Shown here in pieces: positions 16,104 to 26,699 of a stretch of DNA of 64,000 nucleotides. The notes beneath the pieces are model-generated. The model saw nothing but the letters and a program-made list of their open reading frames with translations, had not been told where the DNA came from and searched no databases. A program made the position numbers and the translations under genes. Positions within the stretch are counted from its first letter, which is position 1; every line of letters starts with the position of its first letter. The stretch covers positions 1-64,000 of the forward strand of contig NZ_VDFW01000025.1 in the NCBI RefSeq assembly GCF_006152065.1. Direction: 5' to 3'. This DNA is from Amycolatopsis alkalitolerans (GTDB lineage Bacteria > Actinomycetota > Actinomycetes > Mycobacteriales > Pseudonocardiaceae).

Positions 16104-16580
16104 GTGGAGGACCACAAGATCGTCCAGCGCAACATCGCGCTGCAGCGCGAGTGGTATGGGGAGCCGCTGGGGGACCGGGTGCGCCGGCTCGTGGTGGCCT
16201 TCGACGTTTCGCAGGCCTATCTCGCCGAGGTGCTGGGGATCAGTGCCCCGATGCTGAGCCAGGTGATGAGCGGCCGGCGCGCCAAGATCGGCAATCCCGT
16301 CGTGCTGGCCAGGATGATCATGCTCGAGCGCAAGTGCCTGATCCCGGAGGTCGCGGCCGGCCGCAAGGAAGCCCTGCTCGCCGCACTCGATGACGTCAAG
16401 GACGCGCGGCCGACCGTCGGCAGGGACAACATCCCGGTCGCCGCCGTCGACGACCGGCTGGCACTGGTGGCGCTGCGCGAGGTCGCCGAGGACGAGGATC
16501 TGGCCGAGGCCGCGAAGCGGCTGGACGAGGACTACCCGGCGATCGCGGACCTGCTGCGCCGGGCCGGACTGCGGGGCTGA
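16104..16580 (+). CDS. Helix-turn-helix DNA-binding protein
   Basis: A 158-residue cytoplasmic protein with an XRE-like helix-turn-helix at about residues 25-60 (FDVSQAYLAEVLGISAPMLS then QVMSGRRAKIGNPVVLARM). The rest is alpha-helical and acidic (REVAEDEDLAEAAKRLDEDY). It starts at GTG 16104 (VEDHKIVQRNIALQ) with a weak GGGGAG upstream. It is followed after three bases by thpR, so the two are probably one unit between ribF and rpsO. I do not recognise a characterised homologue; a transcription factor role is inferred from the fold alone. Confidence 0.72.
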   Translation: MEDHKIVQRNIALQREWYGEPLGDRVRRLVVAFDVSQAYLAEVLGISAPMLSQVMSGRRAKIGNPVVLARMIMLERKCLIPEVAAGRKEALLAALDDVKDARPTVGRDNIPVAAVDDRLALVALREVAEDEDLAEAAKRLDEDYPAIADLLRRAGLRG

Positions 16581-16583
16581 TTG

Positions 16584-17093
16584 ATGTCGCTGTTCTCGGC
16601 GCTGCTGCCGCCCGCCCAGATCACCGAGGCGCTGCGCGTGCACCTGGAGCCGGTTCAGGAGCGGGCGCCGCGGCCGCGCTGGATCCCGCCGGCCCAGTGG
16701 CACATCACCCTCGGCTTCTACGGTGACCGGGACGATCCGGAGGAGCGGGCGCACTGGCTGCGGTCGGCGCTGGCCGGCTGGCACGCGCCGATGCTGCGCC
16801 TGGAAGGGGCGGGCACCCTGGCCCGCGTGCTGTACCTCGGGGTCTACAGCGAGGGCCTGACCGAACTGGCTGCGGCGGCCGGCGCGGGGGACGAGCGCCC
16901 GTACCTGCCGCATCTGACCGTGGCCCGCACCGAAGGCGACGTGCCGGAAGAGTTGCCGCGGCGGCTGTCCGGCTTCGTGAGCGAGCCGTGGACGGCCACC
17001 GAGGTCGTGCTGATGCGCAGCGAACGCACCGAATGGGGCGCCCGGTACTCGATCTTGACGCGGTTCCCGCTCGAGTCCCGGCAGGCCGGCTGA
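16584..17093 (+). CDS. thpR: RNA 2',3'-cyclic phosphodiesterase (2H family, ThpR-like)
   Basis: A 169-residue 2H phosphoesterase. The two HxTx signature motifs are present as HITLGF near residue 39 and HLTVAR near residue 113. The family opens 2',3'-cyclic phosphates of RNA, or in reverse ligates 2'-5' tRNA halves. The ATG at 16584 was preferred over the in-frame TTG just before it. It is adjacent to the helix-turn-helix gene and upstream of rpsO. It is part of an RNA-metabolism cluster (nrnA, truB, thpR, pnp), which supports an RNA substrate. Confidence 0.88.
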   Translation: MSLFSALLPPAQITEALRVHLEPVQERAPRPRWIPPAQWHITLGFYGDRDDPEERAHWLRSALAGWHAPMLRLEGAGTLARVLYLGVYSEGLTELAAAAGAGDERPYLPHLTVARTEGDVPEELPRRLSGFVSEPWTATEVVLMRSERTEWGARYSILTRFPLESRQAG

Positions 17094-17105
17094 ACGGCTG
17101 CCTGA

Positions 17106-17111
17106 TACCCT
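17106..17111 (+). promoter_or_regulatory. -10 box of rpsO promoter
   Basis: TACCCT stands about 104 bp upstream of the rpsO GTG, giving a leader of roughly 97 nt. That leader contains a 7-bp inverted repeat (17145-17172). Confidence 0.45.
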
Positions 17112-17144
17112 GAACAACTGGGTCCGGCTGCAGTCCGTGGCGGC

Positions 17145-17172
17145 CGTGACCGACTTACCCGGCGCGGTCACG
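17145..17172 (+). promoter_or_regulatory. Hairpin in rpsO leader, possible S15 autoregulatory site
   Basis: CGTGACC (17145-17151) pairs with GGTCACG (17166-17172) around a 14-nt loop. S15 is known to repress its own translation by binding leader RNA structures in several bacteria; whether this one does so is inference. Confidence 0.35.
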
Positions 17173-17214
17173 CGTCCGGGCCGCACGGCACGCGAAACCC
17201 AAGGAGAACACAGC

Positions 17215-17484
17215 GTGGCGCTGTCCACCGACGAGAAGAAGTCGATCCTGACCGAGTACGGCCTGCACGACTCGGACACCGGATCCCCCGAGGCACAGGT
17301 GGCCCTGCTGACGAAGCGGATCATCGGCCTCACCGAGCACCTCAAGGTGCACAAGCACGACCACCACTCGCGTCGCGGGCTGCTGCTGCTGGTCGGCCGC
17401 CGCCGCCGCTTGCTCGACTACGTGAAGAAGGTGGACATCGAACGGTACCGGTCGCTGATCCAGCGACTCGGCCTCCGCCGATAA
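17215..17484 (+). CDS. rpsO: 30S ribosomal protein S15
   Basis: An 89-residue protein with the full S15 pattern: [40 protein letters not shown] and the C-terminal [12 protein letters not shown]. It binds 16S rRNA in the platform of the small subunit early in assembly. GTG 17215 follows AAGGAG with eight-base spacing. It precedes pnp, the usual bacterial arrangement, with a strong hairpin between the two. Confidence 0.98.
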   Translation: MALSTDEKKSILTEYGLHDSDTGSPEAQVALLTKRIIGLTEHLKVHKHDHHSRRGLLLLVGRRRRLLDYVKKVDIERYRSLIQRLGLRR

Positions 17485-17494
17485 ACTCGAAACT

Positions 17495-17530
17495 CCGAGG
17501 GGGAGTGACCACCCGGTCGCTCCCCCTCGG
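17495..17530 (+). terminator. Hairpin terminator after rpsO
   Basis: CCGAGGGGGAGTGACC pairs with GGTCGCTCCCCCTCGG over 16 bp (one G-T wobble) around a 4-nt loop, ten bases after the rpsO stop. There is no U-tract, as is usual for actinomycete I-shaped terminators. It could also be a processing stem for the rpsO-pnp message. Confidence 0.75.
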
Positions 17531-17705
17531 CACATAATCGCAAGAAAGAGGGCAGGCGAACAGCGCGAGGATGCCGCCGCCGGTCCTCGGTAGTGGCTCC
17601 CGGGAGTGGTCCCGGGGGCTTCGATCGAAGACCGGCCTCGTTCCTCGGGCCGGCCCCGCAAGGGCGGGGCTTCGTTCGCCGTACGAACGAGGAGAACCAC
17701 AGATA
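17531..17705 (+). promoter_or_regulatory. Structured pnp leader with four inverted repeats
   Basis: The 175-nt region ahead of pnp holds CCCGGGA-GTGG-TCCCGGG (17599-17616), the palindrome CTTCGATCGAAG (17619-17630), GCCCCGC-AAGG-GCGGGGC (17653-17670) and TCGTTCG-CCGTA-CGAACGA (17672-17690), the last directly abutting the Shine-Dalgarno region. PNPase is known to autoregulate through RNase III-cleaved leader stems in other bacteria; a similar role here is inferred. Confidence 0.5.
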
Positions 17706-19958
17706 ATGACCGAAGCAGGCGGACACCCGGTGCACGAATCCGAAGCCGTCATCGACAACGGCCGGTTCGGCACCCGCACGATCCGCTTCGAAACGGGGAG
17801 GCTCGCCCGGCAGGCCGCCGGCGCCGTCGTGGCCTACCTGGACGAAGAGACCATGCTGCTGTCGGCGACCACGGCGTCGAAGCACCCGAAGGAGCATTTC
17901 GACTTCTTCCCGCTGACCGTGGACGTCGAGGAGCGGATGTACGCCGCGGGCCGGATCCCCGGCGCGTTCTTCCGCCGCGAGGGCCGTCCCTCGACCGACG
18001 CGATCCTCACCGCGCGGCTGATCGACCGGCCGCTGCGCCCGTCGTTCACCGACGGGCTGCGCAACGAGATCCAGGTCGTCGTCACGGTGCAGAGCCTGCA
18101 CCCCGACGACCCGTACGACGTGCTGGCGATCAACGCCGCGTCCGCGTCCACCCAGATCGGCGGGCTGCCGTTCTCCGGTCCGATCGGCGGCGTGCGCGTC
18201 GCGCTGATCGAGGGCCAGTGGGTCGCGTTCCCGACCTGGCCGCAGCTGGAGAAGGCCACCTTCAACATGGTGGTGGCCGGGCGTGTTGTCAAAAGCGGTG
18301 ACGGCTCTGCTGATGACGTTGCGATCATGATGGTCGAGGCCGAGGGCACCGAGCACACGCTCGACCTGATCGCCGGCGGCGCCACGGCGCCCGACGAGCG
18401 GACCGTCGCCGAGGGTCTCGCCGCCGCGAAGCCGTTCATCCGGGTGCTGTGCGAGGCGCAGCAGAAGCTGGCCGACGTCGCCGCGAAGCCGACCGGTGAC
18501 TACCCGGTGTTCCCCGCCTACCAGCAGGACGCGTACGAAGCGGTCGCCGCGATCGCGACCGACGACCTGACGCGCGCGCTCGCGATCGGCGGCAAGCAGG
18601 ACCGCGACAACGCGACCGACGAGGTCAAGGCCGCGGTGCTGGCCAAGGTCGGCGTCGGTGACGGCGAGGCCTTCGAAGGCCGGGACAAGGAGATCGGTGC
18701 CGCGTTCCGCGCGCTGACCAAGAAGCTGATCCGCCAGCGCATCCTGCGCGACAAGGTCCGCATCGACGGCCGCGGCCTGACCGACATCCGGAGCCTCTCG
18801 GCCGAGGTCGGCCTTGTCCCGCGGGCGCACGGGTCGGCGCTGTTCGAGCGCGGCGAGACCCAGATCCTGGGTGTCACCACACTGAACATGCTCCGGATGG
18901 AGCAGCAGATCGACTCGCTGTCCCCGGAGACCACCAAGCGCTACCTGCACCACTACAACTTCCCGCCGTTCTCCACCGGGGAGACCGGCCGCGTCGGTTC
19001 GCCGAAGCGGCGGGAGATCGGGCACGGCATGCTCGCCGAGCGCGCGCTCGTGCCGGTGCTGCCCAAGCGCGACGAGTTCCCGTACGCCATCCGGCAGGTG
19101 TCGGAGGCGCTGGGCTCGAACGGGTCCACCTCGATGGGTTCGGTCTGTGCCTCGACGATGGGCCTGTTCAACGCGGGCGTGCCGCTCAAGGCGCCGGTCG
19201 CGGGTATCGCGATGGGCCTGGTGTCCGACGAGGTGGACGGGGAGATGCGGTATGTCGCGCTCACCGACATCCTCGGCGCCGAAGACGCCTTCGGTGACAT
19301 GGACTTCAAGGTCGCCGGCACCAAGGACATCATCACCGCGCTGCAGCTGGACACCAAGCTCGACGGCATCCCGTCCGACGTGCTCGGTGCCGCGCTGAAC
19401 CAGGCGAGGGACGCGCGCCTGACCATCCTGGAGGTCATCGCCGAGGCCATCGACGGTCCCGACGAGATGAGCCCGTACGCCCCGCGCGTGACGAGCGTGA
19501 AGATCCCGGTCGACAAGATCGGCGAGGTCATCGGGCCGAAGGGCAAGATGATCAACTCGATCACCGAGGAGACGGGCGCCGACATCTCCATCGAGGACGA
19601 CGGCACGATCTACGTGGGCGCGGCCGACGGCCCGTCGGCGGAGGCGGCGATCGGCAAGATCAACGCCATCGCCAACCCGCAGCTGCCGAAGGTGGGCGAG
19701 CGGTTCCTGGGCACCGTGGTGAAGACGGCCGCGTTCGGCGCGTTCGTCTCGCTGCTGCCCGGCAAGGACGGCCTGATCCACATTTCCAAGCTGGGTAACG
19801 GAAAGCGCATCGGCAAGGTCGAGGACGTGGTCAACGTGGGCGACAAGCTCCGCGTCGAGATCGCCGACATCGACAACCGCGGCAAGATCAGCCTCGTGCT
19901 CGTCAAGGACGAAGAGGACGAGAAGAAGGCCGAAGACAAGGCCGAAGCCGCTCAGTAA
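17706..19958 (+). CDS. pnp: Polyribonucleotide nucleotidyltransferase (PNPase / GPSI)
   Basis: A 750-residue phosphorolytic 3'-5' exoribonuclease. Two RNase PH domains are visible ([20 protein letters not shown] in the first; [17 protein letters not shown] and [15 protein letters not shown] in the second), separated by an alpha-helical linker. They are followed by a KH domain with the loop [18 protein letters not shown] and an S1 domain around [21 protein letters not shown], with a short charged tail. In actinomycetes the same enzyme is reported to make ppGpp precursors (guanosine pentaphosphate synthetase I). The ATG at 17706 is preceded by GAGGAG at 11-base spacing. It lies after rpsO. Confidence 0.97.
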   Translation: MTEAGGHPVHESEAVIDNGRFGTRTIRFETGRLARQAAGAVVAYLDEETMLLSATTASKHPKEHFDFFPLTVDVEERMYAAGRIPGAFFRREGRPSTDAILTARLIDRPLRPSFTDGLRNEIQVVVTVQSLHPDDPYDVLAINAASASTQIGGLPFSGPIGGVRVALIEGQWVAFPTWPQLEKATFNMVVAGRVVKSGDGSADDVAIMMVEAEGTEHTLDLIAGGATAPDERTVAEGLAAAKPFIRVLCEAQQKLADVAAKPTGDYPVFPAYQQDAYEAVAAIATDDLTRALAIGGKQDRDNATDEVKAAVLAKVGVGDGEAFEGRDKEIGAAFRALTKKLIRQRILRDKVRIDGRGLTDIRSLSAEVGLVPRAHGSALFERGETQILGVTTLNMLRMEQQIDSLSPETTKRYLHHYNFPPFSTGETGRVGSPKRREIGHGMLAERALVPVLPKRDEFPYAIRQVSEALGSNGSTSMGSVCASTMGLFNAGVPLKAPVAGIAMGLVSDEVDGEMRYVALTDILGAEDAFGDMDFKVAGTKDIITALQLDTKLDGIPSDVLGAALNQARDARLTILEVIAEAIDGPDEMSPYAPRVTSVKIPVDKIGEVIGPKGKMINSITEETGADISIEDDGTIYVGAADGPSAEAAIGKINAIANPQLPKVGERFLGTVVKTAAFGAFVSLLPGKDGLIHISKLGNGKRIGKVEDVVNVGDKLRVEIADIDNRGKISLVLVKDEEDEKKAEDKAEAAQ

Positions 19959-19975
19959 GGCACTCTCCCGCGAAT

Positions 19976-20004
19976 GGCCCGTTCGAGCGCGTCTCGGGCG
20001 GGCC
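19976..20004 (+). terminator. Hairpin after pnp
   Basis: GGCCCG-TT-CGAG pairs with CTCG-GG-CGGGCC (the TT/GG pair as wobbles) around a 5-nt loop, 18 bases after the pnp stop. It is a probable terminator or processing site before the peptidase gene. Confidence 0.65.
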
Positions 20005-20029
20005 TTCGTGCTTGCAAGCGAAGGATTTC

Positions 20030-22559
<2,530 letters not shown>

Positions 22560-22575
22560 CCCCCTCGCCCCCGCC

Positions 22576-22713
22576 GAGTTCGACGTTGGGGACGCCGAGT
22601 TCGACGTTGGGGGCGGCGAGTTCGACGTTCGCGACGCCGAGTTCGACGTTGGGGGCGGCGAGTTCGACGTTGGGGGCGGCGAGTTCGACGTTGGGGGCGG
22701 CGAGTTCGACGTT
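22576..22713. repeat. 21-bp tandem repeat array, seven copies
   Basis: The core GAGTTCGACGTT recurs at 22576, 22597, 22618, 22639, 22660, 22681 and 22702, an exact 21-bp period, with variable GGGGGCGGC or GGGGACGCC linkers. It starts 16 bp after the TPR gene stop. In one minus-strand frame it reads as NVELAAP-type heptapeptides. A second array of the same unit lies at 39642-39737. Confidence 0.9.
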
Positions 22714-22737
22714 CGGCCGCCGTGGCAGTCGGCCGGG

Positions 22738-22856
22738 GTCGAGCGGCAGCGTCAGCCGGAGGCAGGCGCCTTCGCCGGGTAGTGTCTCCAGCTCGACATC
22801 ACCCCCGTGGGCGCGGGGCGATCGAGCCCGCGACCGCCCCGCCTCCGCCGGTGCAC
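22738..22856 (-). pseudogene. Histidine kinase C-terminal remnant
   Basis: The minus strand encodes RAHGGDVELETLPGEGACLR followed by LTLPL, the end of an HATPase_c domain. Just upstream a different frame gives GGGGAVAGSIA, resembling the kinase G2 box, and removing one base from the CCCC run at about 22816-22819 would join the two. The kinase body is absent, and the C-terminal end runs into the 21-bp repeat array without a stop codon. Confidence 0.55.
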
Positions 22857-22865
22857 GGAAAACTC

Positions 22866-23699
22866 TCAGCCCGTCAGGAACTCCAGCACGGGTTCGGTCT
22901 GCCCGAGGACCGCGTGCGCGACTTCGGGCAGGATCGTCACCTTCGCGTGGGGAACCGCCTGCCGGATCCGGCGTTCGGTCCCGAACGAGTCGAGCATCGC
23001 GTCGCGCGCGCCGGCGATGACCAGGACCGGCATGGTCAACCGCCGCAGCGCGTCGTCGCCGAACACGGGCAGCTTTTCCTTGCGCGGCAGGAAATGCGTG
23101 AAGATCAGCTGCAGGTACGCGAACGCCTCGGGGCTCGCGGCGGCGTCCATGCCCGCCACCGTCTTCAGCGACCGTCGCAGGCCGCGCTCCCCGAACGGCT
23201 TGTACAGCAAGGTCTTGACCAGCCAGCCGTACTTCTGCCGCCCCACGCCGCCCGGGCACAGCAGCACCAGCCGCGCCACGCGTTCCGGCCGCCGCGTCGC
23301 GTAGGCGAGCGCGAGCCAGCCGCCGAGCGACATCCCGGCGATCGAGACCTGGTCCAGCCCCAGCGCTTCGAAGACGTCGTCCAGCCACCGCACGTACGCG
23401 TCGCCGCCGAGCGGCGGCCGCGACGGCGCGCTCAGCCCGGGCTCGCCGATCATGTCCACCGCGTACACCCGGAACTTCCCGGACCACGCCGCGACATCGC
23501 CCATCCACGCCGCGGCGTTCGCCCCGGAGCCGTGGAACAGCACCAGTGGCGGCGCGTCCCGCGGCCCCGACACGACGACGAACGTCTCGCCTTCCCTCGT
23601 GGGCACCCGCAGGTGCTCGGCGGGAACGGGCCAGGAGGCGAGAAGCTGCTGGTAACGCCGGCGGATCTGCTGCCCGCCGGCCTCGGTCCGGTAGATCAC
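22866..23699 (-). CDS. Alpha/beta-fold hydrolase
   Basis: A 277-residue hydrolase with the canonical alpha/beta arrangement. It has the oxyanion region PPLVLFHGSGANAAAW, the nucleophile elbow SIAGMSLGGWLALAYA (Ser in GMSLG), the acid region VLVIAGARDAML and the catalytic His in PEVAHAVL. Likely an esterase or lactonase; the substrate is not inferable. It starts at GTG 23699, overlapping by four bases the stop of the upstream excisionase-like regulator, so the two form an operon. Downstream lie the kinase remnant and the repeat array. Confidence 0.88.
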   Translation of the reverse strand: MIYRTEAGGQQIRRRYQQLLASWPVPAEHLRVPTREGETFVVVSGPRDAPPLVLFHGSGANAAAWMGDVAAWSGKFRVYAVDMIGEPGLSAPSRPPLGGDAYVRWLDDVFEALGLDQVSIAGMSLGGWLALAYATRRPERVARLVLLCPGGVGRQKYGWLVKTLLYKPFGERGLRRSLKTVAGMDAAASPEAFAYLQLIFTHFLPRKEKLPVFGDDALRRLTMPVLVIAGARDAMLDSFGTERRIRQAVPHAKVTILPEVAHAVLGQTEPVLEFLTG

Positions 23700-24115
23700 G
23701 AGCTCACCACCGCCTCCACGTACTCGAGCAGCCGGGCGGTGTCGCTCAACCCGCCGAGCACGATCACCTTCATCCGCCCCCGCTCCTCGTCGTAGGCCGT
23801 CTCGACGCGCAGCGGTTCGGCTCCCTGGCGCGCGCTCGCCGCCATCAGCAGGGTGCTCACGCGGGAAGCGGTCTCCGGGCTGACCGCGTCGATCTCGACG
23901 ATGCTCGACACGTCGGCCCGCCGCTGCCGTTTCACCTCCGGCGCCTCGGGGACCGGTGTGCCGAGCAGCGCTTCGAGGTCCTCGTGCGCGATCCGGTACT
24001 GCTTGCCGATGCGGACGGCCTTCAGCCGCCCGTCGCGGACGTACCCGCGCACCGTGCGGACGTGGAGGCCGAGTTGGGTGGCGACCTCGTCCACGGAGTA
24101 GAGCTTTTTGGTCAT
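23696..24115 (-). CDS. Excisionase/MerR-type helix-turn-helix regulator
   Basis: A 139-residue protein whose N-terminus is a winged helix of the excisionase/BldC type: KKLYSVDEVATQLGLHVRTV followed by YVRDGRLKAVRIGKQYRIAH. After residue 60 comes a second domain with VSSIVEIDAVSPETASRVST and RMKVIVLGGLSDTARLLEYV, perhaps a ligand or dimerisation module. The ATG has no Shine-Dalgarno sequence, and a TAGAGT hexamer sits six bases upstream. A perfect 7-bp inverted repeat at 24128-24148 covers the promoter, consistent with autoregulation. It is co-transcribed with the alpha/beta hydrolase. Confidence 0.82.
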   Translation of the reverse strand: MTKKLYSVDEVATQLGLHVRTVRGYVRDGRLKAVRIGKQYRIAHEDLEALLGTPVPEAPEVKRQRRADVSSIVEIDAVSPETASRVSTLLMAASARQGAEPLRVETAYDEERGRMKVIVLGGLSDTARLLEYVEAVVSS

Positions 24116-24121
24116 AAAAAC

Positions 24122-24127
24122 ACTCTA
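24122..24127 (-). promoter_or_regulatory. -10 box, leaderless promoter of excisionase-like gene
   Basis: TAGAGT, six bases (GTTTTT), then ATG at 24115. Confidence 0.5.
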
Positions 24128-24148
24128 CCTTCCCTAACATGGGGAAGG
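24128..24148. promoter_or_regulatory. Inverted repeat operator candidate
   Basis: CCTTCCC-TAACATG-GGGAAGG, perfect 7-bp arms with a 7-nt spacer, lies immediately upstream of the -10 box of the excisionase-like gene and 9 bp from the stop of the DedA-like gene. Confidence 0.5.
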
Positions 24149-24156
24149 ATAGGTAA

Positions 24157-24678
24157 TTATAGGTGCATCAAGTGAGCGAAGACGGCGGGACAGGCGGCGA
24201 GCAGGCTGTACCGGAGGAACCGGCCGGTGAGGCCCATGGACAGGAAGGTCGAGATCCGCATGTCCGCGAGGCCGGCGAGCACCGTCGTCGCCATGAACGG
24301 CGGCAGCCCGACGACCGAGCTGACCCCGTAGGTGCCGGCCATCCACTTCGGATGCCGGTGGCAGCGCTCGCGAACGGCCTCGACCTTGGCGCGCAGCCAC
24401 TTCGTGCGCCGGTGCCTCAGTTCCCGGCGGCGGGTCGGCGGCCGCTGCCGGTGCAGCCGGTCGTGCAGGAACGGAGGCAGCTTGATCGACCCGCGCGCGG
24501 CCAGGTAGTAGAACAGCTTCCCGGCGATCTGCCCGACCGCGACCGCCGCGCCCACGAGGAACCACTGCGCCCCCGGCTCGCTGGACATCAGCCCGAGCAC
24601 GAACACTTCGACGCTGATCACCGGCACGAGCGCGGAGCCGAACGCGACGCCGAGCGTCAGGCAGAACCAGCCGAGCAT
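24157..24678 (-). CDS. Small membrane protein, DedA/YqaA-like (VTT domain)
   Basis: A 173-residue integral membrane protein. Hydrophobic segments include LGWFCLTLGVAFGSALVPV and WFLVGAAVAVGQIAGKLFYY, then a basic cytoplasmic loop (about residues 75-100) and GTYGVSSVVGLPPFMATTVL, which resembles the VTT/DedA reentrant-loop motif. DedA-type proteins are linked to lipid-carrier transport and membrane homeostasis; function here is uncertain. The ATG at 24678 follows GGAGG with five-base spacing. It is divergent from the GtrA gene, and the two may both belong to envelope polysaccharide metabolism. Confidence 0.75.
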   Translation of the reverse strand: MLGWFCLTLGVAFGSALVPVISVEVFVLGLMSSEPGAQWFLVGAAVAVGQIAGKLFYYLAARGSIKLPPFLHDRLHRQRPPTRRRELRHRRTKWLRAKVEAVRERCHRHPKWMAGTYGVSSVVGLPPFMATTVLAGLADMRISTFLSMGLTGRFLRYSLLAACPAVFAHLMHL

Positions 24679-24813
24679 CGCGCCTCCTGGAGTATCGGGT
24701 AAAGACGCTATCCCGACACGGAGGTGTGCGCAGGGGGGTTCACCGTACTCTTCGCTTCCTGTTGACCACCGTCTGGTCACCTTCCGTCCACCTGGCCCTG
24801 GAAACCTGGCACG

Positions 24814-25308
24814 GTGCGTGACGAGAGCGGGTTGCCGGCCCGGTTCGCGGCGTTCTGTGCCGCTCTGGTGCGCCCGCTGCCGGTCTGCGTGCCGCCGAGT
24901 TTCGCCGGTTACGCGATCATCAACGGGTTCACCTTCGGCGTGGACCTGGCTGTGCTGACCCTCGCCCGCAGCGGGCTCGGCCTGCCGCTGCCGGTGGGCG
25001 TGACGGCCGGTTATCTGATCGCGTTCGGGCTGAGTTTCGTGCTGAACCGGACCTTGAACTTCCGATCCCATGCGCCGGTGGGCGGGCAGACCGTCAAGTA
25101 CGCGGTCGCGGTCGGGGTGAACTACCTCGTGTTCATCCTCGGCGTGGGCGCCGGACTGGCCGGTCTCGGCGTCGAATACCACCTGTCCCGCCTGCTCGCG
25201 GGCGCCGGGGAAGCCGTGTTCATGTACTGCGTAATGCGGTGGGTGGTGTTTGCCGATGGGAAACAGGGGACCCGATCGAAGGCCGTGACACGCGGGCAAC
25301 CAAGATAG
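24814..25308 (+). CDS. GtrA family membrane protein
   Basis: A 164-residue protein with four hydrophobic segments, matching GtrA/DPMS flippase-type proteins: FAGYAIINGFTFGVDLAVLT opens the domain, LIAFGLSFVLNRTLNFRSH is the conserved middle motif, and VMRWVVFADGK ends it. GtrA proteins are proposed to flip polyprenyl-phosphate sugars across the membrane. The GT87 glycosyltransferase gene follows 59 bp downstream, which would use such a lipid-linked donor; this functional pairing is inference. GTG start, no strong ribosome binding site seen. Confidence 0.85.
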   Translation: MRDESGLPARFAAFCAALVRPLPVCVPPSFAGYAIINGFTFGVDLAVLTLARSGLGLPLPVGVTAGYLIAFGLSFVLNRTLNFRSHAPVGGQTVKYAVAVGVNYLVFILGVGAGLAGLGVEYHLSRLLAGAGEAVFMYCVMRWVVFADGKQGTRSKAVTRGQPR

Positions 25309-25367
25309 GGGCTGCCGCGTCAGTTTGCTGGATACTTCTCGTGGCTTTGGGACCTGGGAGAAGAGAG

Positions 25368-26699
25368 TTGAATTCTGTCGTCTCGACCTGGAGGCACGGG
25401 AGTACCGGCGCGCGGGTGCGCCTCGGGCTCGAGTTGTTGCTGGCGCTCGGCCTGTTCTGCGCGCTGGCCTACTACGCGCACGGCCTCCGGAAATGGCCGA
25501 CTGACGTCGACGTGTACCGCCTCGGCGCCGACACGTTCCTCAAGGGCCACTCGATCTACACGCAGTTGCCCGTCTCCTCGGTCGGGGGCGCCCTGCCGTA
25601 CACGTACCCGCCGTTCTCGGTGGTGATGTTCGTCCCGTTGGCGATCGTCCCGCCGCCCATCGGCTACCCGCTGCTGACCGGGCTGACCGCGCTGTGCCTG
25701 TTCCCGCTCCTGCTGGCCTACCGCAAGAGCTCACCCGAGCTGCGCGGGCTGATGGCCAAGCCGTGGATGGTCGTCGCGGGCGCGTGCGTCATGGTCGTCG
25801 GGCACCCGGTCGCCAACACGATCTTCTGGGGCCAGATCAACGTCCTGCTGATGATGCTGGTCGCGCTGGACTGCCTGTGGCCGAACCCGAAGTGGCCGCG
25901 CGGTGCGCTGATCGGCATCGCGGCCGCGATCAAGCTGACCCCGGCCGGGTTCGCGTTGCTGTTCTTGCTCCGCAAGGACTTCCGCGCGGTCGTGACGAGC
26001 TTCGTGAGCTTCGCCGTGTGCACGGCGATCGCGTTCGTGCTGATGCCGCACGATTCGTGGCTGTACTGGACCGACCGCATCTTCCACGCGTCGGGCATGA
26101 ACATCGGCCCCATTCACGCGAACGAGTCGGTGAACGCGACCTTCGAGAAGCTGGGCATGTCGGGCACCACGCTGACCGTCGTCAGCGGTGTCGGCGTGCT
26201 GCTGGTGATCGCCATGACCTGGCTGGGCACCCGGCGGGCGCTGAATGACGGCGATCTGGCGATGGCGTTCGGCGTCAACGCGACGGGCGTGCTGCTGGTT
26301 TCGCCGATCTCGTGGTCGCACCACTGGGTGCTCGCGCTGCCCACCGGGGCCCTGATCATGATCAAGGGCTACCAGCAGCACAAGTTCTGGCTGCTGCTGT
26401 CCGGCTGGGTGGGTGTGGTGATCCTCTGGCTGGCGCCGCACTACCAGGTGCCGCTGGAGTACCAGATCTGGAGCTTCCCGCAGAAGGTCGCCGGCTCGAG
26501 CTACCAGATCATCGCGGTGGCCTTCCTGACCGTGATGACCGTGCGCTGGTACCTGGGCCGCCGCGGGCCCGGCTCAGCCGACCAGCTCGATTTCGAGGTC
26601 GCCGGTCAGGCGGAGCTCACGGAGCCGGCGCTCGCCGGTGTCGAGGGTGCGCACGGTGCCGTCCGGACGCCAGCCGGCGCGGCGGAAGAAGGAAAGTGA
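25368..26699 (+). CDS. GT87 family polyprenyl-phosphate-mannose-type glycosyltransferase
   Basis: A 443-residue polytopic membrane protein of the DUF2029/GT87 family (the PimE group). The extracytoplasmic loop after helix 1 carries WPTDVDVYRLGADTFLKGHS, with the DxD-like acidic residue expected for catalysis, then LPYTYPPFSVVMFVPLAIVP and GQINVLLMMLVALD. About ten helices follow. The TTG at 25368 is preferred because GGAG stands seven bases upstream; a longer frame from 25239 overlaps the GtrA gene. The last ~40 residues (ADQLDFEVAGQAEL onward) are translated from the antisense of the convergent GNAT gene, a 126-nt overlap that looks like readthrough past an ancestral stop. Confidence 0.83.
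   Translation: MNSVVSTWRHGSTGARVRLGLELLLALGLFCALAYYAHGLRKWPTDVDVYRLGADTFLKGHSIYTQLPVSSVGGALPYTYPPFSVVMFVPLAIVPPPIGYPLLTGLTALCLFPLLLAYRKSSPELRGLMAKPWMVVAGACVMVVGHPVANTIFWGQINVLLMMLVALDCLWPNPKWPRGALIGIAAAIKLTPAGFALLFLLRKDFRAVVTSFVSFAVCTAIAFVLMPHDSWLYWTDRIFHASGMNIGPIHANESVNATFEKLGMSGTTLTVVSGVGVLLVIAMTWLGTRRALNDGDLAMAFGVNATGVLLVSPISWSHHWVLALPTGALIMIKGYQQHKFWLLLSGWVGVVILWLAPHYQVPLEYQIWSFPQKVAGSSYQIIAVAFLTVMTVRWYLGRRGPGSADQLDFEVAGQAELTEPALAGVEGAHGAVRTPAGAAEEGK

Noticed and set aside
22576-22713. CRISPR array
   Set aside because: Units are 21 bp in direct tandem without unique spacers, and no cas gene is present.
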